Source: Microvirga brassicacearum (GTDB lineage Bacteria; Pseudomonadota; Alphaproteobacteria; Rhizobiales; Beijerinckiaceae). From it: 50,780 nucleotides of DNA. This document shows positions 1 through 7,120 of this stretch, piece after piece. The stretch covers positions 13,604-64,383 of the forward strand of contig NZ_VCMV01000022.1 in assembly GCF_008757455.1 (NCBI RefSeq). The letters run 5' to 3'. Made by a program: the position numbers and the translations under genes. How positions within the stretch are numbered: the first letter of the stretch is position 1; each line of letters starts with the position of its first letter. Below the pieces are notes generated by a model, which saw nothing but the letters and a program-made list of their open reading frames with translations, had not been told where the DNA came from and did not search any database.

Positions 1-14
1 GGCGCAGAAATAAT

Positions 15-1181
15 ATGTATCTCAACCTGTCGTCCGGAATCGATCGCTGTAACAATGTCGATGATTTCCGGGCGCTGGCGAAACGGCGCCTGCCCGATCC
101 GATTTTCCACTACATTGACGGCGCGGCCGACGACGAAATCAGTTACCGCCGCAACACCGACGCATTTTCCACCTGTGATCTTGTACCGAACGTTCTGGCC
201 GGCGTCGAGATTATTGACACGTCCGTGACCGTCATGGGCAGGAAATTGGCGCTGCCGGTGTTCTGTTCGCCGACTGCGCTGCAACGCCTCTTCCACCATG
301 ATGGAGAAAGGGCGGTAGCGCGTGCCGCCGAGAAGTTCGGGACGTTCTTCGCCATTTCTTCGCTCGGCACTGTCAGCATCGAGGAAATCGGGCGCACGAT
401 CAGCACGCCCAAGATGTTCCAATTGTATTTCCACAAAGACCGAGCGCTGACATGGAGCATGGTCGAACGCTGCAAGGAGGCGAAGTTCGATGCCATTGCT
501 TTGACGGTGGACTCGATCACAGGCGGCAATCGCGAGCGCGACCTCAGGACCGGCTTCACCTCGCCGCCCAAGCTGACGCTGAGGAGCCTGATCAGCTTCG
601 CGATGCGGCCGGCCTGGACCTCCAATTATTTCTTCCGGGAAAAATTCCGCCTTCCGCAACTCGAAGGACACGTCAGCGAGGGCATCAACATATCGATTTC
701 GATCGGCGAGTATTTCACCAAGATGCTCGACCCGTCGATGAATTGGAAGGATGCCGAGGAGGTGCGCAAGAGATGGGGCGGCCATTTCTGCCTCAAGGGC
801 ATCATGAGCGTGGCCGATGCGAAGCGCGCCGTCGACATTGGCGCGACCGCCATCATGATATCGAACCATGCCGGCCGTCAGCTCGACGGCTCGCGCTCGC
901 CCTTTGACCAGATATCCGAGATCGCAGACGCTGTTGGCGGCCAGATCGAGATTATTTGTGACGGCGGAATCCGCCGCGGCACGCATATCCTCAAAGCCAT
1001 ATCTGCGGGCGCGACGGCCTGCTCTGGCGGTCATCTCTACCTCTACGCTCTGGCCGCCGGTGGTCAGCGTGGTGTGGAGAGGGCGTTGGGTAATCTGCGC
1101 GCCGAAGTCGAGCGCGACATGAAGCTCATGGGCGTGACCCGACTGGATCAGTTGTCCCGCGACAACCTCCGCTATCGGTGA
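15..1181 (+). CDS. FMN-dependent alpha-hydroxyacid dehydrogenase (L-lactate dehydrogenase-like)
   Basis: This 388-residue protein has the (S)-2-hydroxyacid dehydrogenase TIM-barrel fold, which oxidises L-lactate, glycolate or mandelate to the 2-oxoacid using FMN. An N-terminal segment with YIDGAADDE (about 33-41) leads into the barrel. A lysine (K261) precedes the active-site motif SNHAGRQLD (283-291), where H285 is the expected catalytic base and R288 the substrate arginine. DGGIRRG (316-322) is the FMN phosphate loop. Two positions deviate from the usual pattern: the normal HGGRQ reads HAGRQ, and the usual GRPYLYG reads GHLYLYA, so one phosphate-contacting arginine is a histidine (H340). 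The ATG at 15 is chosen because homologues begin close to it. The substrate cannot be decided from sequence. No partner gene is visible; the neighbour downstream is a decayed transposase. Confidence 0.88.
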   Translation: MYLNLSSGIDRCNNVDDFRALAKRRLPDPIFHYIDGAADDEISYRRNTDAFSTCDLVPNVLAGVEIIDTSVTVMGRKLALPVFCSPTALQRLFHHDGERAVARAAEKFGTFFAISSLGTVSIEEIGRTISTPKMFQLYFHKDRALTWSMVERCKEAKFDAIALTVDSITGGNRERDLRTGFTSPPKLTLRSLISFAMRPAWTSNYFFREKFRLPQLEGHVSEGINISISIGEYFTKMLDPSMNWKDAEEVRKRWGGHFCLKGIMSVADAKRAVDIGATAIMISNHAGRQLDGSRSPFDQISEIADAVGGQIEIICDGGIRRGTHILKAISAGATACSGGHLYLYALAAGGQRGVERALGNLRAEVERDMKLMGVTRLDQLSRDNLRYR

Positions 1182-1239
1182 GTACTCATGGCTGCCCCTT
1201 TCTTTGTAGATCGACGGAAGCCCGGTAGTGGACTTACCG

Positions 1240-1620
1240 AAAATGGCAGTTCGGCGGGAACCGAGAGCGATTCCGGCGCGGTCGCTTACTCATCCTGTAT
1301 CGCCGTGGGCTTCGAGGGCGTACAGGATGTTCTGCTCCGCCAGCCGGCAGCTTGACCTCGTCGGCGCGGTGGCAGGCGGTGATGCGCCGGTCCATCTCCA
1401 AGATCTGACGCTTAATCAGCAGCCGTTGCTCGGCCCGAGCCAGGACGCACGCGCGGGCCAGTTCCGGGATGCGCTCGTCCCCGTCGCCGACCATCAGCAG
1501 CAGCTCGTTGACGTCTTCGCGGCCGATCTTGGCCGAACTCCGCCAGGTGCGCTCGGATCGCATTCGTCAGCATGGTTTTCTGCCGGACTGCATCAGCCGC
1601 ACCAAATAGGTGAAGGTGTG
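1240..1620 (-). pseudogene. Decayed IS110-family transposase fragment
   Basis: Reading the minus strand, one frame gives VRQKTMLTNAIRAHLAEFG, close to the middle of IS110-type transposases (DEDD nuclease family). The homology then continues in a second frame with REDVNELLLMVGDGDERIPE and a following stretch ending in RRITACHRADE. At least one frameshift near 1540-1570 therefore breaks the gene. Neither the N-terminal DEDD catalytic region nor the C-terminal serine domain is recognisable, so this is a remnant and cannot move by itself. The flanking 1182-1239 and 1621-1852 contain no gene I can support. It marks past mobile-element activity beside the AAA+/ParA-like pair. Confidence 0.6.
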
Positions 1621-1852
1621 TATTCAGTTTTACATCCGGAAGGAGGCCATTCGAGTCGTAGTGCTTATCCGATTGCACCCAGAGACCGCCATCGAACAGC
1701 CAGCGTTTCCCGCTATGGGTGAGATGGCCTGCGACCATCGCCTCTGAACAGTAGCCCCCTCGGTGTCGGCCTCGGATTTGGTCACGAGCGGTCCACCGCG
1801 ATCAGCGGATTTTCGCGCGGAGTTGTTCCCGCATACCATGCAGGTCCTATCG

Positions 1853-3445
1853 TCAATGCCGCAAATCCCGGCAATTCAATGCGCGTTCAATCATCCGTCT
1901 GAGCGGACGCAGTGATCCGCCGCGCCAAACCTGCGCGATCGCGTTCATCTCGGCCTCATCAAGAGGGGTGGCCCAGCGGTGATCGAATCCCTGTTTCTCC
2001 AGGATATCGACGATGATCTGACGACTGAGAACCGCTAGGTCTTCCGATCGTGGGTCGGGGAACTGGAGAATTTGACAACGATCCCGGAACGGCACGGAAA
2101 GTCCAACCAAGCTGTTGGCCGTCATCAGCCAAGTGACGTGAGAAACGTCGCAGGCGGCCTCAATGTAGGGATCGAAGAACTGACACGCCGTCTCTCTCTC
2201 CAGCATCGCCAGAAGCGCGGCGTGGAGATTGCCATTTTGATGGGATGTTCCCACTTTTTCGACTTCGTCCAGAACCGCTCCCGGATTGGCGAGCTTGTAT
2301 CGCGTAATAAGAGCTAGCGGCAGCGATGGCTCTCCCGACGACCATCCGCGCGAAGTTCCCGCCAGTCGCGCATCCGAAACCCCGCCACATGGGATGATGT
2401 CGTGTGGCATGTTGAGGAGCGTCAGAAAGCGGCGAGCAAAACGGGATTTTCCGCAGCCTTGAGCTCCAACCAAAATGGTAGGCTCGACTTGGGCGTATTT
2501 CCTCGGCGCGAGGTTTTGAAGCAGACGATCAATGACGTCTTGTGCGTGAGGAAACTCCCACCGGAGCTTTTCACCAATGGCCGCCAGGTCGGGCGTCACC
2601 ACGAGGGGCAGTGGCTTTCCCAGAAGATCATTGAATTCCTTCGCGAGCTTCTTTCCTTCCCCGGTATGCTCGTTCCCCACCTGCCTAAACACCACGGCAG
2701 AAAGAGTGCACTCATCCTGCTCTAAATCACTTGGCAACGGGAATGCCTCCGTGTCGGAGGCCGGATGTCTCGGTGCTGCTTCTGCGACTTCGCCGTGGCG
2801 ATACGCTGCGGTCCGCGCCTGCTGCTCAATCAAGGCAACCAGGCTGGCTCCGCTCTGTCTCGCGAAAGCCGGACTCGCGCCGCGCGGGTGAAGGTTCCGC
2901 TGCTTGCCGAAATAGCGGAATGCAACATCGCATGCTGCAAACGAAAGCCAGCCTAGCGCCACTCGCAGCATCTCCACAGACTGTTCGGTCGAGTCATCAG
3001 CACCTTCTACCGAGGCTGCCATTACCACAGCATCGCGGGCAAGATCCAAGGCCGCCCCATGGTCCCCGAGATATGCCAGGTAAATACGGCAGCGCTGCTG
3101 CCACGATCGCTTCGTGGCGGGCAGGGATTCCCACGCGCCAGCAAGCGCATCCGCAACGTTCCGAATCTCATCCGGTTCTGCGCCAACGGTCAGTTGCTCG
3201 AGACGGTAGACCACGGCCGCGACGGCAATGTTGTCAGCCTTCTGCCGCAGCCGAGGCATCAATCTCTCCGCGAACGTACGGATATCGTGCTGGATATCAC
3301 CCCCGAGAAAGGGCATTCCGATCAGCAACTCGTGTTCGGTGGGAAGATGGATGCCCGCAAGGGCGGCATTCTTTCGCCGCTCGAAGTGCTTTCGGTTTCG
3401 TTCCGCGCGCCGGGCGTAATTGTCGAGTGAGTGGTTCGAAGTCAT
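1853..3445 (-). CDS. Lon-like AAA+ ATPase without protease domain
   Basis: This 530-residue protein has an unrecognised, largely helical N-terminal half (1-300) and a C-terminal AAA+ module. Walker A is GAQGCGKS (327-334) and Walker B is GAVLDEVEK (389-397, acidic pair D393-E394). Sensor 1 is TAN (442-444), VPFRDR (451-456) is the likely arginine-finger region and GGSLRPLRRMIERAL (509-523) sensor 2. The order and wording of these motifs resemble the Lon ATPase, but the chain ends right after sensor 2, so there is no Ser-Lys protease domain. It probably remodels a protein partner using ATP. The gene follows the ParA-like gene on the same strand by 109 bases, suggesting co-transcription. I do not recognise a named system. 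The surroundings (IS110 remnant, tRNA) point to accessory DNA. Confidence 0.8.
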   Translation of the reverse strand: MTSNHSLDNYARRAERNRKHFERRKNAALAGIHLPTEHELLIGMPFLGGDIQHDIRTFAERLMPRLRQKADNIAVAAVVYRLEQLTVGAEPDEIRNVADALAGAWESLPATKRSWQQRCRIYLAYLGDHGAALDLARDAVVMAASVEGADDSTEQSVEMLRVALGWLSFAACDVAFRYFGKQRNLHPRGASPAFARQSGASLVALIEQQARTAAYRHGEVAEAAPRHPASDTEAFPLPSDLEQDECTLSAVVFRQVGNEHTGEGKKLAKEFNDLLGKPLPLVVTPDLAAIGEKLRWEFPHAQDVIDRLLQNLAPRKYAQVEPTILVGAQGCGKSRFARRFLTLLNMPHDIIPCGGVSDARLAGTSRGWSSGEPSLPLALITRYKLANPGAVLDEVEKVGTSHQNGNLHAALLAMLERETACQFFDPYIEAACDVSHVTWLMTANSLVGLSVPFRDRCQILQFPDPRSEDLAVLSRQIIVDILEKQGFDHRWATPLDEAEMNAIAQVWRGGSLRPLRRMIERALNCRDLRH

Positions 3446-3554
3446 TGATGGGCTCTGCTCATCACGAAGCTTGACCGACAGGTTCCTGCGGGCCGCGTAA
3501 AGGGATCGTCGTCACGAGAAATTCAGCTTGAGCTGGGCAGCAACTAGGCGGCAG

Positions 3555-4310
3555 CTAGGCAGGCGAGTCTCTGACGGTTGTCTTTCCGACCCTCCGGCGC
3601 ATCCGAGAGGACCTTGGCAGTTGCAGCAACTGCGGCGGTGGCGTGTGCGCAGTTCTCAGTGCGGCCTGAGCAAGCGAGATCGCGATTCTTTTGATCTTGG
3701 GCGAGGGACTGAACCGTTTTCCAATCAGAAGCTGCTCCAGTTCATTGGGAGCTAGGTGCGGAATCCATTCGGGTAGCACCGAGATTTTTTCGCGGTGGCT
3801 CCTGTTCCGTTGATCGAATCCATCTGTCGCCGCATCCTTTCGCCAATTACCGACCGGCACCAACCAAGCGGCCGCGTTCTTTCGGGCGTTGCAACCGTCC
3901 GCCGAAAGCTCAAGAGAGCGCTCAACCAAGTCGTGATAGGTCTCCGCCGCAGCCTGGAGGTTGAGCCTTCCCTCGCGAATCGGAATCAGGAATGCGTACT
4001 CGAGGGGGGATAATCCATGTTCACACGGATCCCAGTTGGGGAAATCGATGACCACCGGCCCGAACTGCTCCCAGTTAGATGCAAGGGCGCACATCACTTT
4101 GACGGCACCCTCCTGATCGCGATGCGAATTGATGACGGTCAGATTGATGTCGCGGGGAGGAGAGTTCCCGAACAATGGCGGACCGCCCGATCCCATGACC
4201 TCAATCAGCAAGGCACGACGCCCGACGAGCATCAAGCCCCACGTGAGTAGGAGGCTCGTCACCGACCGCCCTGCTCCTCCCTTTGACGATGACAGCAGAA
4301 ATTTCGTCAT
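3555..4310 (-). CDS. ParA/MinD-like P-loop protein with altered Walker A
   Basis: The 251-residue protein begins with a beta strand and the P-loop KGGAGRS (10-16). This matches the deviant Walker A of ParA/MinD/SIMIBI ATPases (KGGxGKT/S) and keeps the signature first lysine K10, but the canonical nucleotide-binding lysine is an arginine (R15). A second strand, ALLIEVMGSGG (about 34-44), and PVVIDFPNWD correspond to the usual switch positions, although the classic D-x-D is not obvious. The C-terminal tail after about residue 215 is basic and looks disordered. An AAGGA ribosome site precedes the ATG at 4310. It is the first gene of a probable two-gene operon with the Lon-like AAA+ gene. It could act as a scaffold or a weak ATPase; no ParB or DNA-binding partner is visible. 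The function is unknown. Confidence 0.72.
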   Translation of the reverse strand: MTKFLLSSSKGGAGRSVTSLLLTWGLMLVGRRALLIEVMGSGGPPLFGNSPPRDINLTVINSHRDQEGAVKVMCALASNWEQFGPVVIDFPNWDPCEHGLSPLEYAFLIPIREGRLNLQAAAETYHDLVERSLELSADGCNARKNAAAWLVPVGNWRKDAATDGFDQRNRSHREKISVLPEWIPHLAPNELEQLLIGKRFSPSPKIKRIAISLAQAALRTAHTPPPQLLQLPRSSRMRRRVGKTTVRDSPA

Positions 4311-4717
4311 TCCTTGTGCTCCTCGAATTTACCAGCGACTGATCGCTTGAATCCTTGGAGGACGTTCTACCAGCGGCGCTTGCCGTTGCCCGGAGGCGAA
4401 GCTCGAAATCTCGCGGATATCCCCGGGACGTTTCGTCTGGGCAAGGATTCGTCTCTGGGGCTCACTTGTCCGCCGGGAGGTCGGAGGGACCTGACGCCGG
4501 GTGCTCCGTCTCGCCGCCGCGCGCGGCGAACTTCACGGCGGTGTTTGCACGGCCCGCCGGTAGCGTAAACTCGGGCCCGAATTCAGGCCTGGACAAAACC
4601 TGGATACTCTTCGCCGTCGATCGTCCGCGGAAGTCCCTTTAGGGCCGGTTTGAAGTCCTAACGAACCGGGGCCGCCGGATCATCGACCGCGTAAGCGACT
4701 GATGTCCCGGGATTATT
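4311..4717. other. Intergenic stretch between ParA-like gene and tRNA-Arg
   Basis: About 400 bases without a gene I can support. It must hold the promoter of the ParA-like gene, but no convincing -35/-10 pair stands out. I looked for a second copy of the tRNA-Arg 3' end that would mark an integration boundary and did not find one here. Confidence 0.5.
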
Positions 4718-4794
4718 TGGCGACCCCGCCTGGGCTCGAACCAGGGACCTACTGCTTAGAAGGCAGTTGCTCTATCCAGCTGAGCTACGGGGCC
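4718..4794 (-). tRNA. tRNA-Arg (anticodon TCT)
   Basis: The minus strand folds as a full cloverleaf. The 5' acceptor strand GGCCCCG pairs with CGGGGTC through one G-U, the anticodon loop CTTCTAA carries TCT, the T arm contains TTCGAGC, and a CCA end is encoded (4718-4720). Its 3' end points toward the ParA/AAA+ accessory block, the usual side for island insertion, although no integrase gene is present in the window. Confidence 0.95.
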
Positions 4795-4813
4795 GTTGAG
4801 GGTGCGGGCGGAC

Positions 4814-5119
4814 CTAGTGGGTCCAGGGGCCGACGCGGTTGAATTTGAAATTGTCCGAATAGGCCATGGGACGCCGCTTGATTTCCTGCGGTTCCTCGAC
4901 CCGATAGGCGATGCCTTCGCGCTTGGCATAGGCCTCGGCCTCTTCCCGGGTGTCGAACCAGAGGCGGAGCTGCTGGCGGGTGTCGCCGGAACTGGTCCAG
5001 CCCATGAGCGGCTCGATTTCCCGCGGCTTGGCCAGATCGAAGGCCAGGAGCCATTGCTTGGTGCGGGCCATGCCGGACTGTGTTGCGGATTTGGCCGGCT
5101 TGTAAATCCGTGCTGCCAT
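4814..5119 (-). CDS. Complex I accessory subunit, NDUFS4-like (ETC complex I subunit family)
   Basis: This 101-residue protein starts MAARIYKPAKSATQSG and contains a central WLLAFD...PLMGWTSSGDT stretch, then LWFDTREEAEAYAKREGI and a C-terminal MAYSDNFKFNRVGPWTH. This pattern is typical of the NDUFS4/18-kDa complex I accessory subunit family found in alphaproteobacteria and mitochondria. It has no signal peptide or membrane segment, as expected for a peripheral arm subunit. In mitochondria the family helps assemble and stabilise the NADH-oxidising arm. It stands alone between two tRNA genes, away from any nuo operon, as is common in this group. Confidence 0.9.
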   Translation of the reverse strand: MAARIYKPAKSATQSGMARTKQWLLAFDLAKPREIEPLMGWTSSGDTRQQLRLWFDTREEAEAYAKREGIAYRVEEPQEIKRRPMAYSDNFKFNRVGPWTH

Positions 5120-5154
5120 TGGTTCGGCCTTCTCACATTGTCCAACGGCGGAGA

Positions 5155-5231
<77 letters not shown>

Positions 5232-5368
5232 ATGTCTCTCAAGCCGTGACGTTGCCTAGTGTTTTTTGCTCCCCGCCGCAAGCCCCTCGGAAGCATGAGA
5301 TGGGCATAACGGGCACGAAACGCGAGGGGCTCGGCGTCGCGAGTGGGGGTTTCCGGCGGGATGTCGCA

Positions 5369-5393
5369 GGAACCGAAGCTGGCAGCTGCCGTT
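5369..5393 (+). promoter_or_regulatory. EcfG-type general stress response promoter
   Basis: GGAAC at 5369-5373 is followed by exactly 16 bases and CGTT at 5390-5393. This fits the alphaproteobacterial EcfG (SigT/RpoE2) consensus GGAAC-N16/17-CGTT. It lies 30 bases before the ATG of the first small gene and points toward the five-gene cluster. I saw no other copy with correct spacing in the window. Confidence 0.8.
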
Positions 5394-5422
5394 TCGTCCA
5401 GAAGCAATCGAGGAGTTCAACC

Positions 5423-5608
5423 ATGACCAGCAAACCCCCACCCGTCCCCCCGGCGAACCAGAGCCACAAGGGCCCGGGCGACCCCAAGGGCGCCCCTGTC
5501 GATCAGACGCCGCATGACACGAAGCGCGGCCTGAATCCCGACAAGCAGGGCCAGCAGGCCAACACGAAACAGAATACGACCCATCAGGGATATCAACAGG
5601 ATCGCTGA
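5423..5608 (+). CDS. Small hydrophilic, probably disordered protein 1 (stress cluster)
   Basis: This 61-residue protein has no Cys, Trp, Phe or Ile and is rich in Pro, Gln, Lys, Asp, Thr and Asn (it opens MTSKPPPVPPANQSHKGPGD). It has no signal peptide or hydrophobic stretch, so it should be soluble, cytoplasmic and unfolded, in the manner of hydrophilins. The ATG at 5423 has a GAGGAG ribosome site just upstream; an in-frame extension to 5204 would run through tRNA-Pro and the promoter and is rejected. It is the first gene after the EcfG promoter, which suggests induction by stress or in stationary phase. I do not recognise a named family. Confidence 0.75.
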   Translation: MTSKPPPVPPANQSHKGPGDPKGAPVDQTPHDTKRGLNPDKQGQQANTKQNTTHQGYQQDR

Positions 5609-5621
5609 ACGCGAGGCTCCC

Positions 5622-5840
5622 ATGTCCACATCGACCAAGACGCCCAACACCATTCGTCAGGGCGGCCCGGGCGCTTCCCATGAGAACGCCAAGGCGCCGC
5701 TCGACGTGAAAAAGCCGCCGCCGGTCTCGGACCAGCGCGAACGCAGCACGGTCTCGGGAGGCGGTGGCGAACGGGACAGCCACCATACCCACGATTCCGA
5801 GAAGAAGGGCGGCGGCACCCGACCTGCCCATAGGAGTTGA
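5622..5840 (+). CDS. Small hydrophilic, probably disordered protein 2 (stress cluster)
   Basis: This 72-residue protein is rich in Gly, Ser, Lys, Arg, Glu, Pro and His, with runs such as SGGGGERDSHHTHDSEKKGG, and lacks Cys, Trp, Phe and Tyr. It begins 13 bases after the stop of the preceding small gene and ends two bases before the next start codon. Co-transcription and partly coupled translation are therefore likely. No domain, signal peptide or membrane segment is visible. The identity is unknown; it is judged a real gene from its regular spacing, its own start, and composition matching its neighbours. Confidence 0.62.
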   Translation: MSTSTKTPNTIRQGGPGASHENAKAPLDVKKPPPVSDQRERSTVSGGGGERDSHHTHDSEKKGGGTRPAHRS

Positions 5841-5842
5841 CG

Positions 5843-6064
5843 ATGGCAAAACACGCCAAAACCCGGACGCCGAGCGATGCCGATCTTCGCAGCAATCCGC
5901 TGATCGGCGGCTCGAAAGGCACCACGATGGCGGCCGCGTCGCCCGACGAGCTCGACGCCGTGAAGGGCGTCAATACGGTCGAGGGCGACCTCGAGAACGA
6001 CACCAACCCGCAGGGCGGCGTCGATAAGGCGACCAGCCGGAGCGGCCGTCGGCAGCATTCGTGA
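5843..6064 (+). CDS. Small hydrophilic, probably disordered protein 3 (stress cluster)
   Basis: This 73-residue protein starts MAKHAKTRTPSDADLRSNPL and continues with an acidic middle (SPDELDAVKGVNTVEGDLEN) and a basic end. It has no Cys, Trp, Phe or Tyr. The ATG at 5843 is preferred over a TTG at 5837 because AGGAG (5832-5836) sits six bases before it. The patterned charge distribution and Leu/Val content make it a little more foldable than proteins 1 and 2. Similar small proteins are annotated as hypothetical in rhizobial genomes. No function can be assigned. Confidence 0.7.
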   Translation: MAKHAKTRTPSDADLRSNPLIGGSKGTTMAAASPDELDAVKGVNTVEGDLENDTNPQGGVDKATSRSGRRQHS

Positions 6065-6096
6065 CCGGCGACCCCTCGTCCCAACGGAGGAAGATC

Positions 6097-6345
6097 ATGC
6101 AAGGTAACAAAACGCATGAGCAGCAGCTCCGCATTCTGGAGCGCAAAACCGATGTGCCGGAAGCCGGACCGCGTCCGCCGGTCGGCGGCGTGACGCCCCC
6201 CTCAAGGCCTGAGGCCCGTCGCAGCGAATACCCGGTCAGTCGCGGCGGCCTTCATCAGGAGAGCCGGGACCACAACAAGCACAACCGTCCCGGCCAGACG
6301 GGACACAAGCCTCAGCAGCACGGCCCGGCCGAAGAGAAGACGTGA
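6097..6345 (+). CDS. Small hydrophilic, probably disordered protein 4 (stress cluster)
   Basis: This 82-residue protein begins MQGNKTHEQQLRILERKTDV, a short amphipathic helix-like segment, and continues as a Pro/Arg/Gly/His/Gln-rich tail (RPGQTGHKPQQHGPAEEKT at the end). There is no Cys or Trp. The ATG at 6097 follows a CGGAGGA ribosome site. A GTG at 6061 would overlap the previous gene by four bases and lacks such a site. The conserved-looking front and disordered tail suggest the first 20 residues may bind a partner. The family is unknown. Confidence 0.72.
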   Translation: MQGNKTHEQQLRILERKTDVPEAGPRPPVGGVTPPSRPEARRSEYPVSRGGLHQESRDHNKHNRPGQTGHKPQQHGPAEEKT

Positions 6346-6391
6346 ACGCCAAAATCGCCGCTTCGCCCCACCGGGACAGAGGAATTGACTC

Positions 6392-6610
6392 ATGGCTCAT
6401 GCAAGCAAGAAACACATCGGACCCGGCGCCCAGGGCAAGGGCTCGGGAAGAGGCGCCACGACGGACATTCCGAAGGACATGGTCGAGGAGAACATGACGC
6501 TTTCTAACCGCGACAAGGCCCAGCACACGGCCGAGCGAGGATTGGACAGCAAGCAGGTTCAAACCGACCAGTTTCAGGACCATGTCGGCAACCGTCTCAC
6601 TGACGATTAG
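6392..6610 (+). CDS. Small hydrophilic, probably disordered protein 5 (stress cluster)
   Basis: This 72-residue protein opens MAHASKKHIGPGAQGKGSGR and then has a more ordered part (DIPKDMVEENMTLSNRDKAQ and GLDSKQVQTDQFQDHVGNRL). It contains no Cys or Trp and a single Phe. AGAGGA lies just before the ATG. It is the last of five similar genes, after which transcription meets the oppositely oriented DUF192 gene 26 bases away. Its function is unknown. Its place in an EcfG-driven cluster suggests a protective or regulatory role under stress. Confidence 0.75.
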   Translation: MAHASKKHIGPGAQGKGSGRGATTDIPKDMVEENMTLSNRDKAQHTAERGLDSKQVQTDQFQDHVGNRLTDD

Positions 6611-6636
6611 CGCTTGATGTCCAGCACTGAGGAATC

Positions 6637-7107
6637 TCAGCGCTTGAAGAGCGGATGCTCGATCCGATCGCCGGCCTTGATGGCGAGCCGGCCGGCGGTC
6701 CCCGCATTCAGTTCGAGCACAGCCAGGACCGGCTCGCCCGAGGGAATCGTCCGGGTTGAGAGCGGTTCGGTATTGGCCGCGATGCGCGCGATGGTGCCGT
6801 CCGCGCGGACGAACAGCATGTCGAGCGACAGGTAGGTGTTCTGCATCCACATGTTGACCGGCGCGACCTTTTCAAAGTCGAACAGCATGCCGTGATCCGC
6901 CGGCATCGCGCGCCGGAACATCAGCCCTTGCGCCCGGTCGGCATCGTTGCGCGCCACCTCGACCCGGAAGCTCTGCCGTTGGCCGCCTTGCGTGACGATG
7001 GAAAGCGTCTCGAGAGACTGAGCGCCGGCCGCCGCGCCAAGCGCCAGAATGAGCAAGCCGGCGGCCGCGGCGACGGACGCGAAGCGGCCGGAAAGACCAG
7101 TTCTCAT
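6637..7107 (-). CDS. DUF192 family secreted protein
   Basis: From the ATG at 7107 the protein is 156 residues. An N-terminal signal segment (MRTGLSGRFASVAAAAGLLI...GAAAGAQS) precedes a DUF192 domain that shows the family landmarks RAQGLMFRR, MLFDFE, VNMWMQNT and LSLDMLFV, followed by the ELNAGTAGRLAIKAGDRI strand. The domain is a small beta-barrel whose biochemical role is unsettled. The longer reading from 7188 overlaps the cold-shock gene and would bury the signal peptide, so the shorter start is chosen. The cold-shock gene ends 13 bases upstream on the same strand, a pairing often seen in Hyphomicrobiales. Confidence 0.88.
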   Translation of the reverse strand: MRTGLSGRFASVAAAAGLLILALGAAAGAQSLETLSIVTQGGQRQSFRVEVARNDADRAQGLMFRRAMPADHGMLFDFEKVAPVNMWMQNTYLSLDMLFVRADGTIARIAANTEPLSTRTIPSGEPVLAVLELNAGTAGRLAIKAGDRIEHPLFKR

Positions 7108-7120
7108 CGACAAGCGATCG

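Noticed and set aside
4814..5145. Alternative minus-strand reading frames of 129 and 89 codons over the NDUFS4-like gene
   Set aside because: They read the same DNA as the clear NDUFS4-family protein and partly run into tRNA-Arg.
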